This document shows positions 40,567 through 53,985 of a DNA stretch of 64,000 nucleotides, in pieces. The notes beneath the pieces were generated by a model, which was given only the letters and a program-made list of their open reading frames with translations, was not told where the DNA came from and did not search any database. Made by a program: the position numbers and the translations under genes. Source of the stretch: Wuchereria bancrofti. Taxonomy: Eukaryota > Nematoda > Chromadorea > Rhabditida > Onchocercidae. Location: NCBI GenBank assembly GCA_005281725.1, contig SSBO01000009.1:9331795-9395794 (forward strand). Reading direction: 5' to 3'. Position 1 is the first letter of the stretch, and each line of letters begins with the position of its first letter.

Positions 40567-43500
40567 TTCATTTATCGCGAATCATAATTTCATATGATTT
40601 CTAATTTAAAATGTTGAATTTAAAGTGTATCGATTGATTAATCGAAGCATTTAATCTCAGTGAGAATGAAGCAGAAAGAATGAAAAAGAAGTCAAGAAAT
40701 CCGGATTTAACAATTATAAGTTCATGAAATTTTTATTAAAATCTTATTTTCAATCGTTACTGATTAGGCTTAAAATTTATTCTGTTATATTTACATTTTG
40801 TTAGAAATTCATTTATCTTTTAGAATTAAATAATTGACTGATTGATCAAAATAACTTATCCGAAATTTTACTCAATTCATATTAATTAATTACTAAAAGA
40901 TAAATAAAAATTGTGACTGAGTAAAAGAAAATGTTAATTTTGCTTTATTCAATTCATATTAATTAAAAATATGACACGTTTAACCAAACTTATATTATCT
41001 AAAAACTTCATAATATGATAATGATAATAATAATAACAATAATAATAGCAATAATAAGATCTTATTTTTGTACTATAATTATTTATAATGAAATTTTTTG
41101 TATAAAAGTATCAAAATAATTGATTAATTAGTGAAAGCAAAATTAGAATTACTTCAAAAAAAAAACGGCATTAATTCATTCCATTTACAGTATTAAATGT
41201 TGCTAATTTTTCCGCTAAATGCGGTATTTTCTTTTTTTTTTTGCAATATTCCTATTAAATTAGATTAAGATAAAAGGAATTGTTGTTTAGTACTTAGTAA
41301 TGGTTATTGGAAATTGTTTATTGAGCATCTAATTGTCTCAATATGGTTTATGTTTTATTTACTGAAAAGATTAGCAAATTACCGCAAAAGTGTATATCAT
41401 TTTCCGCCAACATTCTTCCACTTTACCTCATTTGATCTGATCAACATGACAAAATTTGAGAAGTGAAGTGCTTACCTTTTAACTATTTACTTAGTTGCAA
41501 ATTTCAACGAAAAGAAAACCATATAGACAAATAAAATTACAATCACATGGACAAATATACATATATTAAAAGTTAAAAAATTTAAACATGACATATAAAT
41601 TTTGATAATTAAATTTGGAAGTTTAATTTGATACAAATTACATTTGATATATATGCTAGAATTGTATAAGAAAAAAACAAGAAATATCTGTTTTATTTCC
41701 TTATCTTATCTTTGTTTTACTCTTTAGCCTAAACTTTTTTAAAATTATTTTTTTCAAAATTTTTCTACGCATCAGAAATTTTCAAATAAAAAAGTTCTTT
41801 TTCATCCTTAAATTTTAGTTTTTGAGTTTTTAAATTTAATTTGAAATTTTTTTAATTTGCTTACTGCTATTGTACAGAATGGTTTAATAGTGTGTTTTAT
41901 TGGAAGAATATTGGAATAGCTTAATAGTATTAATAATAGTAATTTAATTATTAATAACAGTTATTTAATACTGAAAAAATTAGTTGTATTGTGTATTCAA
42001 AGTTTTCGAATAAATGCTGTGAATTTGTTTACCGGATTACGTCAGATTACGTAATTAGCTAATTGGAGTTCATTATAATCGTGTAATTCAATTAGTAAAT
42101 TGATCTCTCTCTCTTTCTCTCCCTCTCTCTCTCATATACTGACTGCTATATACTTCAGCTTTCTTATATGCCATAAAATCTTCTAAAGTTTTTTTTTTTT
42201 TAATATGAAAAATTTTTAAAATCATAAAGTTGCAGACAGACTTTATTTGACTATGAAATATATATGCAAATTTATATAAATTGTTATCACTAACAAAAAC
42301 AAATTGATTTTTTTTTTATTTTTACATTAAATTTATGATTTCGTATTAAAAGCAGAATTGTCATATTTCTATATTTTAATTTACCGAATTAAAAGCAAGA
42401 AAAAGAACAAAAACAACTGATTAATACAAAATTGAATGAACAAAATGAATAATATAGAAACTACAAACTTAAAATACGAGTAATTAATAAAAATGAAAAA
42501 AAAAAAGTTATGTCAAGAAAAAAATTAACTAGCAGTTATTAATTAACAGATAAATTAAAAGGTGAAAAATATATATAATAACAAAATATATAATTGTAAT
42601 AATGAAAAAAATTTTTTTTAATTTCTTCATAATATATTTTATTCATTTTACAATTAAACAAATAACGCTTAATTAACAGCATCGAAACAAATCATATTTA
42701 TTTCTTATTTGTCATGCATAAATCATTTTGCTTATTCATTCAGTGCCACTTCTAAATCAACCTTTAACCTTTGGTATCCTTAAAGTGGTTCAAATTACTT
42801 CTTCTTTCGGTGAATAATTTATAAAGTGCCGCCTTATTGATGACCTTATTACATCTCATCTAATATCAATAGCGAACAATTGTCCATTTCATTAATGGAC
42901 ACACAGATGGACATTCTCATAGCATTCATAAAAATATGAATCAGGTGTTGAAAGTAATATTATTTAGCATAATTTATTATATTTTGCTCAAATATTGATA
43001 AATATTTGTCACAATGTCTTATCATTTACCTTATCATAAGTGAATTTGTTAACAAAAACAAAATGAAATTAATTAGCAAAAATTGTGTTTTTTTTTTTCT
43101 TAGATGTTTATTATTTTCAAAGATAAGTTTTTTTTTTATACCATTGATTTAAAAATTTAACAGTGTAATTTCTTTTTTAGCTCTTTCATCTTAACATCAA
43201 TGAATTCATTTTTTAACTGTAATTTTTGAAAATTTATTCTATTATCAGTAAAATCTATCGCTATCATTTCGTCACTTTTTTTTTTTGTTATCGGCAAATG
43301 CATTCGTATTTAATTCTATTTATTTTCTTTTTTTGACATTAGCTAATGATGCTAATTTTAGCGGAATATGCAATACTCACAGTAATAAAGTTTTGATATA
43401 TTTTAGAAAAGAAATTTTTATTATTTGTAAAACAAATTTTGACAATGCTCAATCACTAGATTTCAAATTAATATTTGACAAAATATTTCATTTAAAATAA

Positions 43501-44000
43501 TATTATTTTCAAGTTTGTTATTAATAGCAAACAAATACGAAAAATTTCACAAATTGAAATTTTTTTTCTTCTGCTACTTTCTTTTTTTCTTTCCTTTCAT
43601 TCTTAACATAATATATAAATATAAATTTCATTACACATTTAATAAAATGTTTCATTTTTTTAAAATTTTTTCCTTTTTTTTATTTTCAAGTGAAAAATTG
43701 GAAAATGAAAATAAATCATTGCGATATTTTCTTTCCTTTCTTTTTCTTTCCTTCTCACTCCTTTTTTCATTATTTACAAAAGTAAATTGATGTTTAAAAA
43801 AAATTCAAATTATAAATTTAACTTTTTATGGAGAGTTGAAATATTTGTGATCAAAGAAATTGAATGAAATGAATTAAATGACCATATAAAGAGAAACATA
43901 AAGATGAGCAAATAAATGATGAAATATGTGGGAACAATTGATGATTGTTAACTGAAGTGATGTGAAGTGGAGCAATTAAAAATGCTCTAAAAGCAATCGT

Positions 44001-44072
44001 GAATGAATGAATGAGTGGAATGAATGAATGAATGAATGAATGAATGAAATGAAATGAAATGAAATGAATAAA
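44001..44072. repeat. (AATG)n / (AAATG)n compound microsatellite
   Basis: AATG tetramers, interrupted once by AGTGGAATG, change to AAATG pentamers at about 44047. Together with 40542 it marks the same repeat class twice in the gene desert. Confidence 0.9.
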
Positions 44073-44788
44073 TGTTAATAAACATGGTTTATATAAATTT
44101 GAATGAAAAAGAATTTGCGCTTCGTATAATTTTTCAACAATATATTCGTGTTATTTTCACACATTTTATTTGTAGCAGTTAATAATCACTATAATGATAA
44201 TAGTAATAATCATTATAATCATAATAATAATAGTAATAAGAGGAAAAAGAAGAATAGCAATAACAATTGGAACATATGGTTTTTTTTTTGTTAAGCAAAT
44301 TACGGTAGTTGCCTTTCAAGCATTGTGAATGTGTAAAATAAATTAACATTTAACTGAATTTGAAAATAAATATAAGGATATGAAGTATTAAAAGTTTAAT
44401 GGTAAAGGAAATATGAAATTTTACAGATTTACAAGTACAATAAATTATAAAAATATGAAATGTTAAAAGTTCACAAAGTACTACATTAAAACATAAATAA
44501 TATAAACAAAAAAAAGGATAAAAGGAAGGAGAAATTATTTATTTTTTAAATATGTCTTAAATTTTTTACAGTTGGAAGAAAAAAAGATTGATAAGAAATG
44601 GAATAATTAGAAAAGGAAAATTAAAAGTAAAAGGATAATAATACCAAAAGCGCAAAATAGCTAGGAAAAATAATGTATTGAACAATATTTTTATCATATT
44701 TGAACTGAGAAAATTTCGGTTTTTTTAAAACAAATTTTAAAACTATTTTGGAAAGATAGAAAATTATGACTTTTCATATTTTTAACAT

Positions 44789-45105
44789 TTTCTACACTTC
44801 AATGAATTAATTAATAATAATTAAAATTCATAATACTTCAATAATTTATATTTTATGCTATAAGTAAAAGAAAAAATTGGAAAACGAATTAAAAATTTTT
44901 CACATTTTCAAATATTTCATTAATAACACATAAAAANNNNNNNNNNNNNNNNNNNNNTTTCTACACTTCAATGAATTAATTAATAATAATTAAAATTCAT
45001 AATACTTCAATAATTTATATTTTATGCTATAAGTAAAAGAAAAAATTGGAAAACGAATTAAAAATTTTTCACATTTTCAAATATTTCATTAATAACACAT
45101 AAAAA
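44789..45105. repeat. Identical 148-bp flanks on both sides of an N gap
   Basis: 44789-44936 and 44958-45105 match base for base and are separated only by a 21-N gap (44937-44957). The likeliest explanation is two contig ends that overlap but were scaffolded without being merged. A true recent tandem duplication is possible but less likely. Confidence 0.95.
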
Positions 45106-45779
45106 AATCAAAAATTTCCTTGTTGCATATATGGGATAATTTCAAAAATTCCATAAAATACCATAAAATATTTACGTTTTTTCCCTTCGAATTTCTCTTC
45201 TTTTTTTATTTACTTTTCTAATTATTTCAAAATATTTGCTCAAAAAAAAAAGAAAAATTTAATGGCAAAACTAAATCTTTTTTTCCTTTTAAATTGTTTT
45301 GAAAAATATTTGATTTTGTTTCTCGTTTTTTTTGCCTCTTTAGGAAGATAATAAATATTTCATTTGATGAAATTAAATTTATACACGATATATTCCACTT
45401 CACAATTGCTTTTTCTCTTCGTTTCTTTTTTCTTTGCCTTTTTCAAACATTCTTCTATTTCTTTTCAAATTTTCATCAACAAAAATTTTGAAATGAGATA
45501 AAAATTGAAAGGAAAAGAGGTTTAAAATAAAGCAAAAATTTTCATCATCAATAGATTACGGTATTTCATTTAAGTACTTCTTTTTCTTTTTCTCTTTCAC
45601 CCTTTTGCTCTTTCTTTCTCTTCCTCTCTTTCTTCCCCTTAGTATTATTTGGAAGAAATTTTAAATTTAAATTTCATTGAAAAGAAAATAGGAAGAAGAA
45701 TTTTTGTATGCATATTATTGTTATTTTTGCATTTTTTTTCTTTCTCTTCCTTTTTGCCTATTATTCTCACTCATTGTTT

Positions 45780-45887
45780 CCCGGTATTTCTTCCCCGCTT
45801 TTGCATCCCGGTATTTCTTCCTCGCCCCTGCATTCCGGTATTTTTTCTCAGCCTTTGAATTCCGGCATTTCTTCTCGCACTTTTCAT
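45780..45887. repeat. 27-bp minisatellite, four copies
   Basis: Units start at 45780, 45807, 45834 and 45861, each beginning (C/T)CCGG.ATTTCTTC and ending GCAT or GAAT. The unit is locally GC-rich. Because 27 is a multiple of three, the repeat stays open in all three forward frames and gives overlapping repetitive peptides (for example PVFLPR units); no splice sites or start context mark any as coding. Confidence 0.85.
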
Positions 45888-46084
45888 TTTATCCAATTTT
45901 TTCCTTCCATACTTATTCTAATTTTTCTTCAACTTAAAATATTCAAAATTGGGAGAATTGAGGAAGAAAACAAATAACTCTACATACTGTGTGCCTAAAA
46001 ATTAATTTATTAGTGTTTTTTCCTTCTTACTTTTTTCATGAAATTTAAAATGGTTTGGAAAAACTAAAAAAAAAAAGGAAGAAA

Positions 46085-46260
46085 AGGAAAAATTGATTTA
46101 ATTTTTTAAGTGGCAAAAAAAGGAAGAAAAAAAAGAACCGAAAATTGACGGTACGACAAAATGATTGAATTTTTCAAGTGGCTATAAAAAAGCCAAGAAT
46201 GATTTGATTTTCAAGTGGCCTAATAAGGAGCAAAAAAAAAAAGAGCATAAAATGATTTTG
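46085..46260 (+). repeat. Diverged tandem repeat with NK-2-like AAGTGGC cores
   Basis: Three diverged units share TGATT..ATTTT(T)(C/T)AAGTGGC followed by an A-rich tail. The core is TTAAGTG at 46106-46112, TCAAGTG at 46174-46180 and TCAAGTG at 46211-46217. T(C/T)AAGTG is the established DNA-recognition core of NK-2 homeodomains. The block lies 12.7 kb downstream of the homeobox gene stop codon. Confidence 0.6.
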
Positions 46261-49200
46261 GTATGATTAGTTAATATAATTGATTGATGATGAACAGTAC
46301 AAAAAAAAAAAGAAAAAAATGAAAGAAAAAGAAATGACAGATGTTCATGAAGTGGTCCTCTTTTCTCATCATCTTGTCCCTTTTGCGCCTACTTTTTTTT
46401 CCATCTTTTTTCTATTTTCTTCAAAATTACAGTAATTTAACAATGATAATTAATAATAATAGTAATAATAATGATAATGATAACAATGATAATAATGGTA
46501 TTATTTAAACAACAACAAGAAAATGAGAAAGGAAAGGCTTAAATGTCATTTTTATTCTTCGACATAATCGCCAAAAAAATTTGCATCAAATTGTGCAATG
46601 AGAATTATTTAATGATTTTGAACTATTTAAGGTTAAAATTTAGAAAATTAGTTTTTGGAAATGTATTTTACAATCCACGATACAGTTTTTTTTTTTTAAT
46701 TTTTTAGCAAATAATTAATAACATTAGTTGGATTAACTGATTTGATGATGCAAAACAAATGAAAGTTATCAATTTAATTATTTTTCAATAATTAAATGGT
46801 ATAAATTCTTTTTTTGATTTTCTTTCTTTTAAAAAGATGCAGCTAATCTTTTTTGTGAATCAAATAATTTAGATGAAATTTAAAAAAAAGGAACTAATAA
46901 ATAAAAAAATGAATTTAATTAAAAAAAGAAAAAAAATTGCTAATCCTACATGTTATAATATTCGTCATTAAACAAATTACAGTTTATTTGATAAAGTATC
47001 ACTATCAGATTTATAATCAATTGCAAATGATAACAAGTTGTGCTACAAATATACTTTAATTCTAAACATTGTCAAATTACAGATAAATTTATTTTTCGAT
47101 CCATTTAAATAATTTTTTTCTAAGCTAATCTATAGATATAAAACATTTTCAAATCAATTAATATTTCAAGAAATTAAAAATACAAATATTTCAATTAATC
47201 AATACTATAATATGTTTTAATCAAGCAATGATTTAGTGATAATTTAATTATGAAGATTGAGAATCAATGATAAAGAGCAAAATAGGAATGTTAATGATAT
47301 CAAACTTTAAAAAAAAAGAAGCATTCAATCATGTTAGTTAATTAGTAAAGTTTTTTTTTTTGATTTTACTTTTAAGAAATTAATTATCTATGAAAATGAC
47401 AATATGTTTTAATTATGTTTATAAATTTATATGTATCGTTAATAACTTCAATCTCTTTATTTTTTGCTCTTTTTTTTGTACATTTCTAATTTTTCGCTGC
47501 ACATTTCACTTATTTACTTATACATGCTTACTTATCTATTTACTTATATACTTACTCATTTACCTATTACATTCAATCAATTGTTTACTTACATATATTA
47601 AATTATTATTTGTTCTAAAAGCAAGAAAATTTTTTTAATTGATTAATACAAATATAAACAATGAAAAAGAAAAGAGAAAAATAAAACGAAATAAAGGAAA
47701 CAAAAAGAAGAGGAAGGGATAAAATAAAATTGTAAAATTTTAATAATTTAACAATCAATTAAAATTATTAGAAAAGAGTGTGACACGATCGATGACATGA
47801 AAATTTGTAGAATGAACATAAGCAATTTTATGTGTATGCATAATATATATATATGATTGTCGAATGAGGTGAGGATACACTTGAAGCTTGAAGTAAGAAC
47901 CTGAATTGTCATCTCGAGACTTTTCATAAATGACACTTGTGGCAAAATACTTTTAACACATCCTTTTTGCCTTCTTCTATCTTCTTCAAAACTCACTTCT
48001 TTTCATCAGAAAGCAGAAAAAATTACTGATGAATAAAAAAAAAAGCGAGTTGAAATAGCAGAACAAACTTGTGAAACAGTTTTTTCAAGTCAACAAAAAA
48101 AAAAACTTATAATAATATTGAAGTAAAAATAAATGAGAATTTTTAATCATCAATATTCCATTCAATTTATTTATTAAATATTATCGAAGAAATCAAAAAG
48201 CTAATGAAAAAAGATTTTTTCCGACTTTTTTTTCTTTAACTTGAATATATCATTGATTATTTTCAATTGATAGTGCTATCATTTTAAATTCATTATTTCG
48301 TTAATTATTTGAAATTTATCATTAGCAATTAAAATTAGTAAAAATTGTAATAATAATAATAATTATCATTGCTACATTATAATTTATTATTATCATCATT
48401 ATTATTGTTATTATTATTATCATAAAATTAATATTACAACAAAATAAAAAGTTGTCAGATAAAACAAAAACAAAAAATTCTCGTGAAATTTCTCGAATGT
48501 AGCCGCTTTTTTTGGGTTAGAGATCTTGATACACTGATCTTTGGTATTGTACAACATCCATTAAGATTTCAATTTCATTTAATTTATTCTCTCATTGATT
48601 TAATTCACCTTTACTATTAATTCCGTTATTGATTATCATTGATTATTTGGTCCGTTTATCATTTTATTTATCACAACCCTTTTTTTTCATCTTTTTCCAA
48701 CAGGTTGAAAAGAGTTTCTCTCATTCCACGTTAAGTACAACAACTTTTTTTTTTTAAAAAAATTAATTAAATTTTGAATTGGTAAAACCCAAAGAGTTAA
48801 TGACAATAATATTAATATGATGAATTAAAATTTAAATCATCTAAAATTTAATTTTCCCAAATTTAGAAAATCATAAAATATTCTATGTTGAACTTGTCAA
48901 TTCAATATCATATTACCTCACAGGTTAGAGACAAGTAAGTTAATCTTGTAAAAGTTATTGACCTCATTGATTGTGCACACATCAGCATTTAAGCCAAAAA
49001 TTAAACAATCATCCATGATTATTGCATTTTGTTTTGTTTTGTTTCTTTTTTTCTTTCTGAATCTGATCATTCATTCATTTCATTTGACCAATGCTCTTTT
49101 TGTTTTCTTTTTTGTTTGTTTGTTTTTTTTTAAGTTAAAACAAATATATAACGATGCAACTTTTTTTTAAAAACATGTAAACAGGAAGATCAAACATTAG

Positions 49201-49484
49201 TTGTTATCAGTAATTATTGATAATATTAACTTGTAACAGTAATTTATTAATCATTGTTTAATGTTTAAGATTTAAAAATATATATTTATTAAGGATAAGG
49301 AAAAAATACCAAATCATATTACTCAGTTAGAAGAAAAAAAAAAAAGAAAACCTATCAGATTACTTAAATGTGGTTGGAAAAGATGTGAAATGGTAAAAAT
49401 GGTGACACTTCACGTTCCACTCAACAACTTCAGCTGATGATTGTTGTTGCTTGACAAGTTTTTGTGTAAACAATATGAAAGCTT

Positions 49485-49535
49485 TCTCCCTCTCCCTCTC
49501 CCTCTCTCTCTCTCTCTCATCATCATCATCATCGT
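49485..49535. repeat. CTCCCT / CT / ATC compound microsatellite
   Basis: CTCCCT hexamers pass to CT dinucleotides and then to ATC triplets. Pure pyrimidine over about 35 bases on the + strand. Confidence 0.9.
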
Positions 49536-50773
49536 TATGACAAGTATCATCATATATGGATATCTTCTAACTAAAAGAAATGATTGAATAATAATAAAAA
49601 AAAAAGGAAAAAAAATTAAGGGACAAATTTATTAGGATTATAATAATTCTGGTTGCTAGAAATATTAATAAATAAAAGATTATATTTTCATTATCTAATG
49701 TTTTCTCTTTTTTTTTTACTTTTTTGTTCTGCAGAAAGAACAATGTTTCGATGAATTGTGTTTTAATAAACAAATTCAATTAAAATATTATTATCATTTT
49801 TTATTTAAGGACAAAACTGATGTTGAAATGCTGAAAAATATATAGAAAACATTATATAACAGTAAATAACTTTTTTTTTTAAAAGAAATAAAAAGGATAA
49901 TCATGAGAAAATAACATGAAAAAATCTGATAAATTTTGAAGAGAAAAGATGAACATAAAAACATTCCAAATTACAACAGATTACAAAATATGAAACAAGA
50001 AAAGACAAATCAATGGAATGTTTTGTTATTGCAGATGTAACAAATGGAATTGATTAAAAAAGAAAAAAAAAATAGTGAAAAAAGAAATACCTCGTTATTT
50101 TGTCAAATTAAGGCAATCCAATGAAGTAAAGTATAATTAACTTGTTAGACATATAAGAGAAAAGAAAAATTTACCAGTTATTTTTCCTTATTTACCAATT
50201 ATCAGTTCACTTCTCTTTTTTTTGTTGAAAATTTGAATCAATTAAAAAAAAGAAAACATATATAAATTTAAGGTAACAGAATTTTTTAGAATTATAAAGA
50301 AATATATGAGATAGAATGAAAAAAAGTGTCCAGATTACATCATATGGAATAGTTATATGTTTAATATAAATTTTGCTTAAAAAAAAACAACAACAACAAT
50401 GTATTTCAGACAATTGGCTAATTTTTGAAAGATTTGAATAAATGGATCGTTTAACAGTTAACTTAGTTGTTTTTAAAAAAAGCTATTAACTAACTAATAA
50501 CTTCTTTACCTTACAAAATAGAAATAAGGCTTTAGTTATGAGAAATATACAAAATTACAACTTTACATTTTTAGCCAAAGTCTAATATAATGACTACTTC
50601 TTTGATAATAATTTTCTCAATATCAATATTAAAAGGTATACTAGAACTGATAACTGGTAAAAATATGAAAAGAGCCAAAGTAATTTTAAATTGAATTGAA
50701 TCTCTTATATTTTCTATACCATTCCATTTTGATCCAATTTCTCAGTCATTTCACTATGCTCCAAATGTGAAGC

Positions 50774-53700
50774 TTAAATCAAAATAGCATCTGCCACTTC
50801 ACGATTAGAAATTGATAATTTTCTCTGAAAAAAAGGAAAAAATTGAATCATTTGATAAGAAGTGCTAACTCAGGAAAAAAGACAATAACTTTCTGAACAT
50901 ATAACAGATATTTATCTGAAATTTGCTATTATGATTAGATTTGAATCATTTCGTCTATGTCCAGTAAAATTTATTTCTAATTCAACAGATAGGAAGCAAA
51001 AAGAAATAATTCATTATGAATTTAAACAATGAAATACATATGGCAATTTTTATAAAATAAGAAGTGCAAAGTACATTGATATTTTATAAACACTTACTTT
51101 TTGTGCTCTCAGTGATAAGATTGTTTCCCGCGGATAAATTTTTCGCTTATTTGGCGGTTTGTAATCACAAGCACCTTCATAAGCGAGGATTTGTGCAATT
51201 TCAGTTACAGGTAATCCTAAATCAATCATTAATTTTTTACTAAAGCATATCAAACATTCATAAATAATCACGAATTTCATTTTATTCATCAAAAATTCTA
51301 CCACTTTTCTTAAAAAAAAAAAAAACATTACCATTTAATTTAAATGCTCTAACAAGAGCAATACCACCGTCGAAGCTTACAACTAATACAGCGAGACGAT
51401 TAATATTTTCCAAAATGCGACGAGCAACTTTTGCAAATATTGCTGTTGGCTTGATAACACCGTACAGTACGCATGGAGTAGCCTAAAAATATCTAGATGC
51501 ATCAAATGTTTAGAAAATAATTAATTATTTATTCCAATTAGTTATATATTCGTTTAAAATACGATTTCACATGATGTACCGATAAAAATGAATTTATTTC
51601 ATATATCGCAATTTTATGCCACATGTCATATCAAGCTGATATTTTATTTTTGTAAGATAAAATCATTGATAATTTATATCCATTAGAATTATCAATGTTA
51701 AAGAAGATAGAAAAAAAAGAAGGAAAAGAAAATCACATTAAATTGAAATAATTTTTTTTCGTTTAGGTACAAAATAAAAAATCATTTTTTATAATCACTT
51801 GAACCTTACGATTTATCTATATCTAACTAATATTTTAAACTAATTTTCATTAATACAAATGAACAAGCAATTCATTTAAAAGCTTTCTTTTTTTTCAAAC
51901 TCACTCGAGCTGGTATAGATGCCAAATATTCACTGATAATTTTCAATTCACTCATTTGCACCACCAATGTTTGTCCTATATCCAATGCATAGATACGAAT
52001 TTTTTCATCATCCAATTTTTCCAGTACACGACAACGAAGTGGTACCTGATTTGGCTCTCTTGGTGCTGCAACTAGCAATTCATTCTCCTGCAAAATAAAA
52101 TTAGCACTTAATAAATACAACTTTAAAAACCTCCACAATTTACTTCATATTCAACTTTATTTAACAATTTTCAAAATGTTCATAATATCAACATTTTATA
52201 TGCATATATAATAAGCTCTAATTAAGTAAAAAGCATTAAAAAAGCAAAAGAAGAAATAAATATCCCGCTAATTATGTTAAACTAGTCAAGTCTTCTTTTT
52301 TTCCAAGCAACGTCTCTCTATGCTAAACAAGAATATGTAAACTTAACAAGAATCAGAATCAATAAGAGTAGATAAACAATATGATGAGGTACATGACTAG
52401 ATATAAAATGGATTAAAGTAATTTTTAAATTTCTTACCACTACATGTGTCACCTGAGGTGCACGTTTAAAATGAGCAGCAATATGACCATCCAAATCTTC
52501 ATTATTAATTAATAAATTTTCTGCTTCACATTCATGAGTTTCAGTAAACACATAAAACATCATTGGCCACTGCAGAAATTGGTTTTCCGTCATTGGTTTA
52601 AGAAGTTCAACCTAAAGAAATTTTAAAAGAATTTCATCAACTTTCGCTTCAAAAACTTGCCATATTTCCGATTTAAGTTACAAACTCGTGTAAATGATGA
52701 AATTTTCATGCAAAAAAAGAAAAAAACCAAAGTAGACTTCACCTGAAGAGTTACATCACAGGTTTTTTCTCAGATGTTCCACTAAAAAATTCATTAATAT
52801 GAATTATTACTAAATTTAAATTAATTTTCTCAACATCAGGAGAGCTGAAAAGAAAAAAAAAACCTGTACTGGCTTTCCCAACGGTAGATAGGCATGACGA
52901 TGAAGGCGGTCATGGTAGATAATCGGTTTACGAACATTTCCTCCTGTCAATTCCGGTCTATCAATAATGGAAAAGTAACTGAAATGCAGTTTTTTTTTAA
53001 AAAAAAAAAAACGATACTTTCCGTTTCTGATGAACATTGGTAATTGCTGTTCTTCTCTCTATTTTAAAAATTTTCAAAAATGCTTCACTGACTAAATATT
53101 AATCCTAAATTAGGATTTAAAAATTTCTGAAATAACTATTTACCCGTGTCACCATTAACACTACTATTTCGTAATATTCTATAAAATGACAACTACAAAT
53201 TAACCTTTTCATTCTTTCCGTTTCTTTTTCAACAGTCGTTGATAATTCCGTTCTCCAATTTGCATTTCCTTTCTGTCTTACAAATTGAATCTAAAAAATA
53301 AGTCAGCTTACTGATAAAAGAATAATCCGAAAATTTTTAATTAAATTCTCATTCCCCTTTCCACCTTTCTTCTTTCCTTTACTTACTAACTTAAGCATAC
53401 CTTTAGCGGTTTCGATAGTTCCGGTAGCTGTATTTTACCGTCATCATGAGCCGTTGCGGTGATAACGGAATTTGCATCAGCAATTGACATCATATGAATA
53501 AACCTTAAATTAATTAGACAATTAATTAAAAGAGCAACATTTTTCAACCAAGCAATAATTGTACCATTCCATAGTTAATGAAGTATTTATCCATAAACAA
53601 GCTACTCATTATAATTCTAAAAAAAAAATATTTAAATTTAAATTAGAATAACATACGCGCATGTTAATGAGTCTTCATGTTTTCTTACAATTTTGATGTT

Positions 53701-53977
53701 ATCAATTCGTCCGAATTGTCGAAATATATGAAGAAGCTTCCACTGCAGAAAAAAAAAACAACAATAAAGAATTAATAAATAAAAAAAAAACAGTATATTC
53801 AGTAAAAGGAAAAATCTCGGAAGAAATACAACATACTTTATCCCACGTTTCTGGTATATTTTGAACGTAAAGCGTTCGATCTTCCGATTTACCCATATAA
53901 GGTAAATGTAAATCTGATTGCTTCAATTTTCCATAATCACTTGTACCTGTTATACGTCGTTCACCGTGAAATTGCAT
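50774..53977 (-). CDS. RRM plus Tudor domain protein, TDRD10-like architecture
   Basis: Probable RNA-binding scaffold of germ-granule or small-RNA type; function inferred. Ten minus-strand exons join in phase: 53977-53837, 53742-53657, 53503-53401, 53290-53205, 52978-52864, 52611-52438, 52087-51905, 51482-51332, 51216-51098, 50824-50774 (402 aa, stop TAA). All introns are GT..AG. An RRM spans about 34-116: RNP2 is LYVQNI (36-41); the RNP1 strand TCAFIHM (74-80) keeps Phe77 but lacks the Arg/Lys-Gly and first aromatic. A Tudor domain spans about 240-310: LRCRVLEKL, IRIYALDIGQ (Asp271), then YLASIPARATPCVLYGVIKP. The usual WYRA aromatic and the Tyr of DYG are replaced (Leu/Arg, Ile272), so the methyl-arginine cage may be weak. 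The start has an in-frame TAA four codons upstream and TTTTTTAAG just before it. Length and domain order fit TDRD10; orthology is unproven. Confidence 0.85.
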
Positions 53978-53985
53978 AACGTGAA

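Larger units (their letters stand above)
33370..50773. other. 17.4-kb gene-poor interval between convergent genes
   Basis: No supportable exon. Open frames are short and rich in F, K, N and I. The interval contains microsatellites, a duplicated gap flank, a 27-bp minisatellite and a repeat with NK-2-like cores. Islands of more complex sequence at about 35935-36060, 37990-38110 (with the octamer ATGCAAAT at 38012-38019) and 42720-42960 stand out from the surrounding A/T tracts and could be conserved non-coding elements of the neighbouring homeobox gene; this rests only on composition. Confidence 0.6.

Noticed and set aside
45649..45977. Three overlapping frames with PVFLPR-type repeats
   Set aside because: The 27-bp minisatellite keeps all frames open; no sign of selection for one frame.
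47748..47996. 82-codon minus-strand frame in a more complex patch
   Set aside because: No recognisable domain or splice support; kept only as non-coding sequence.
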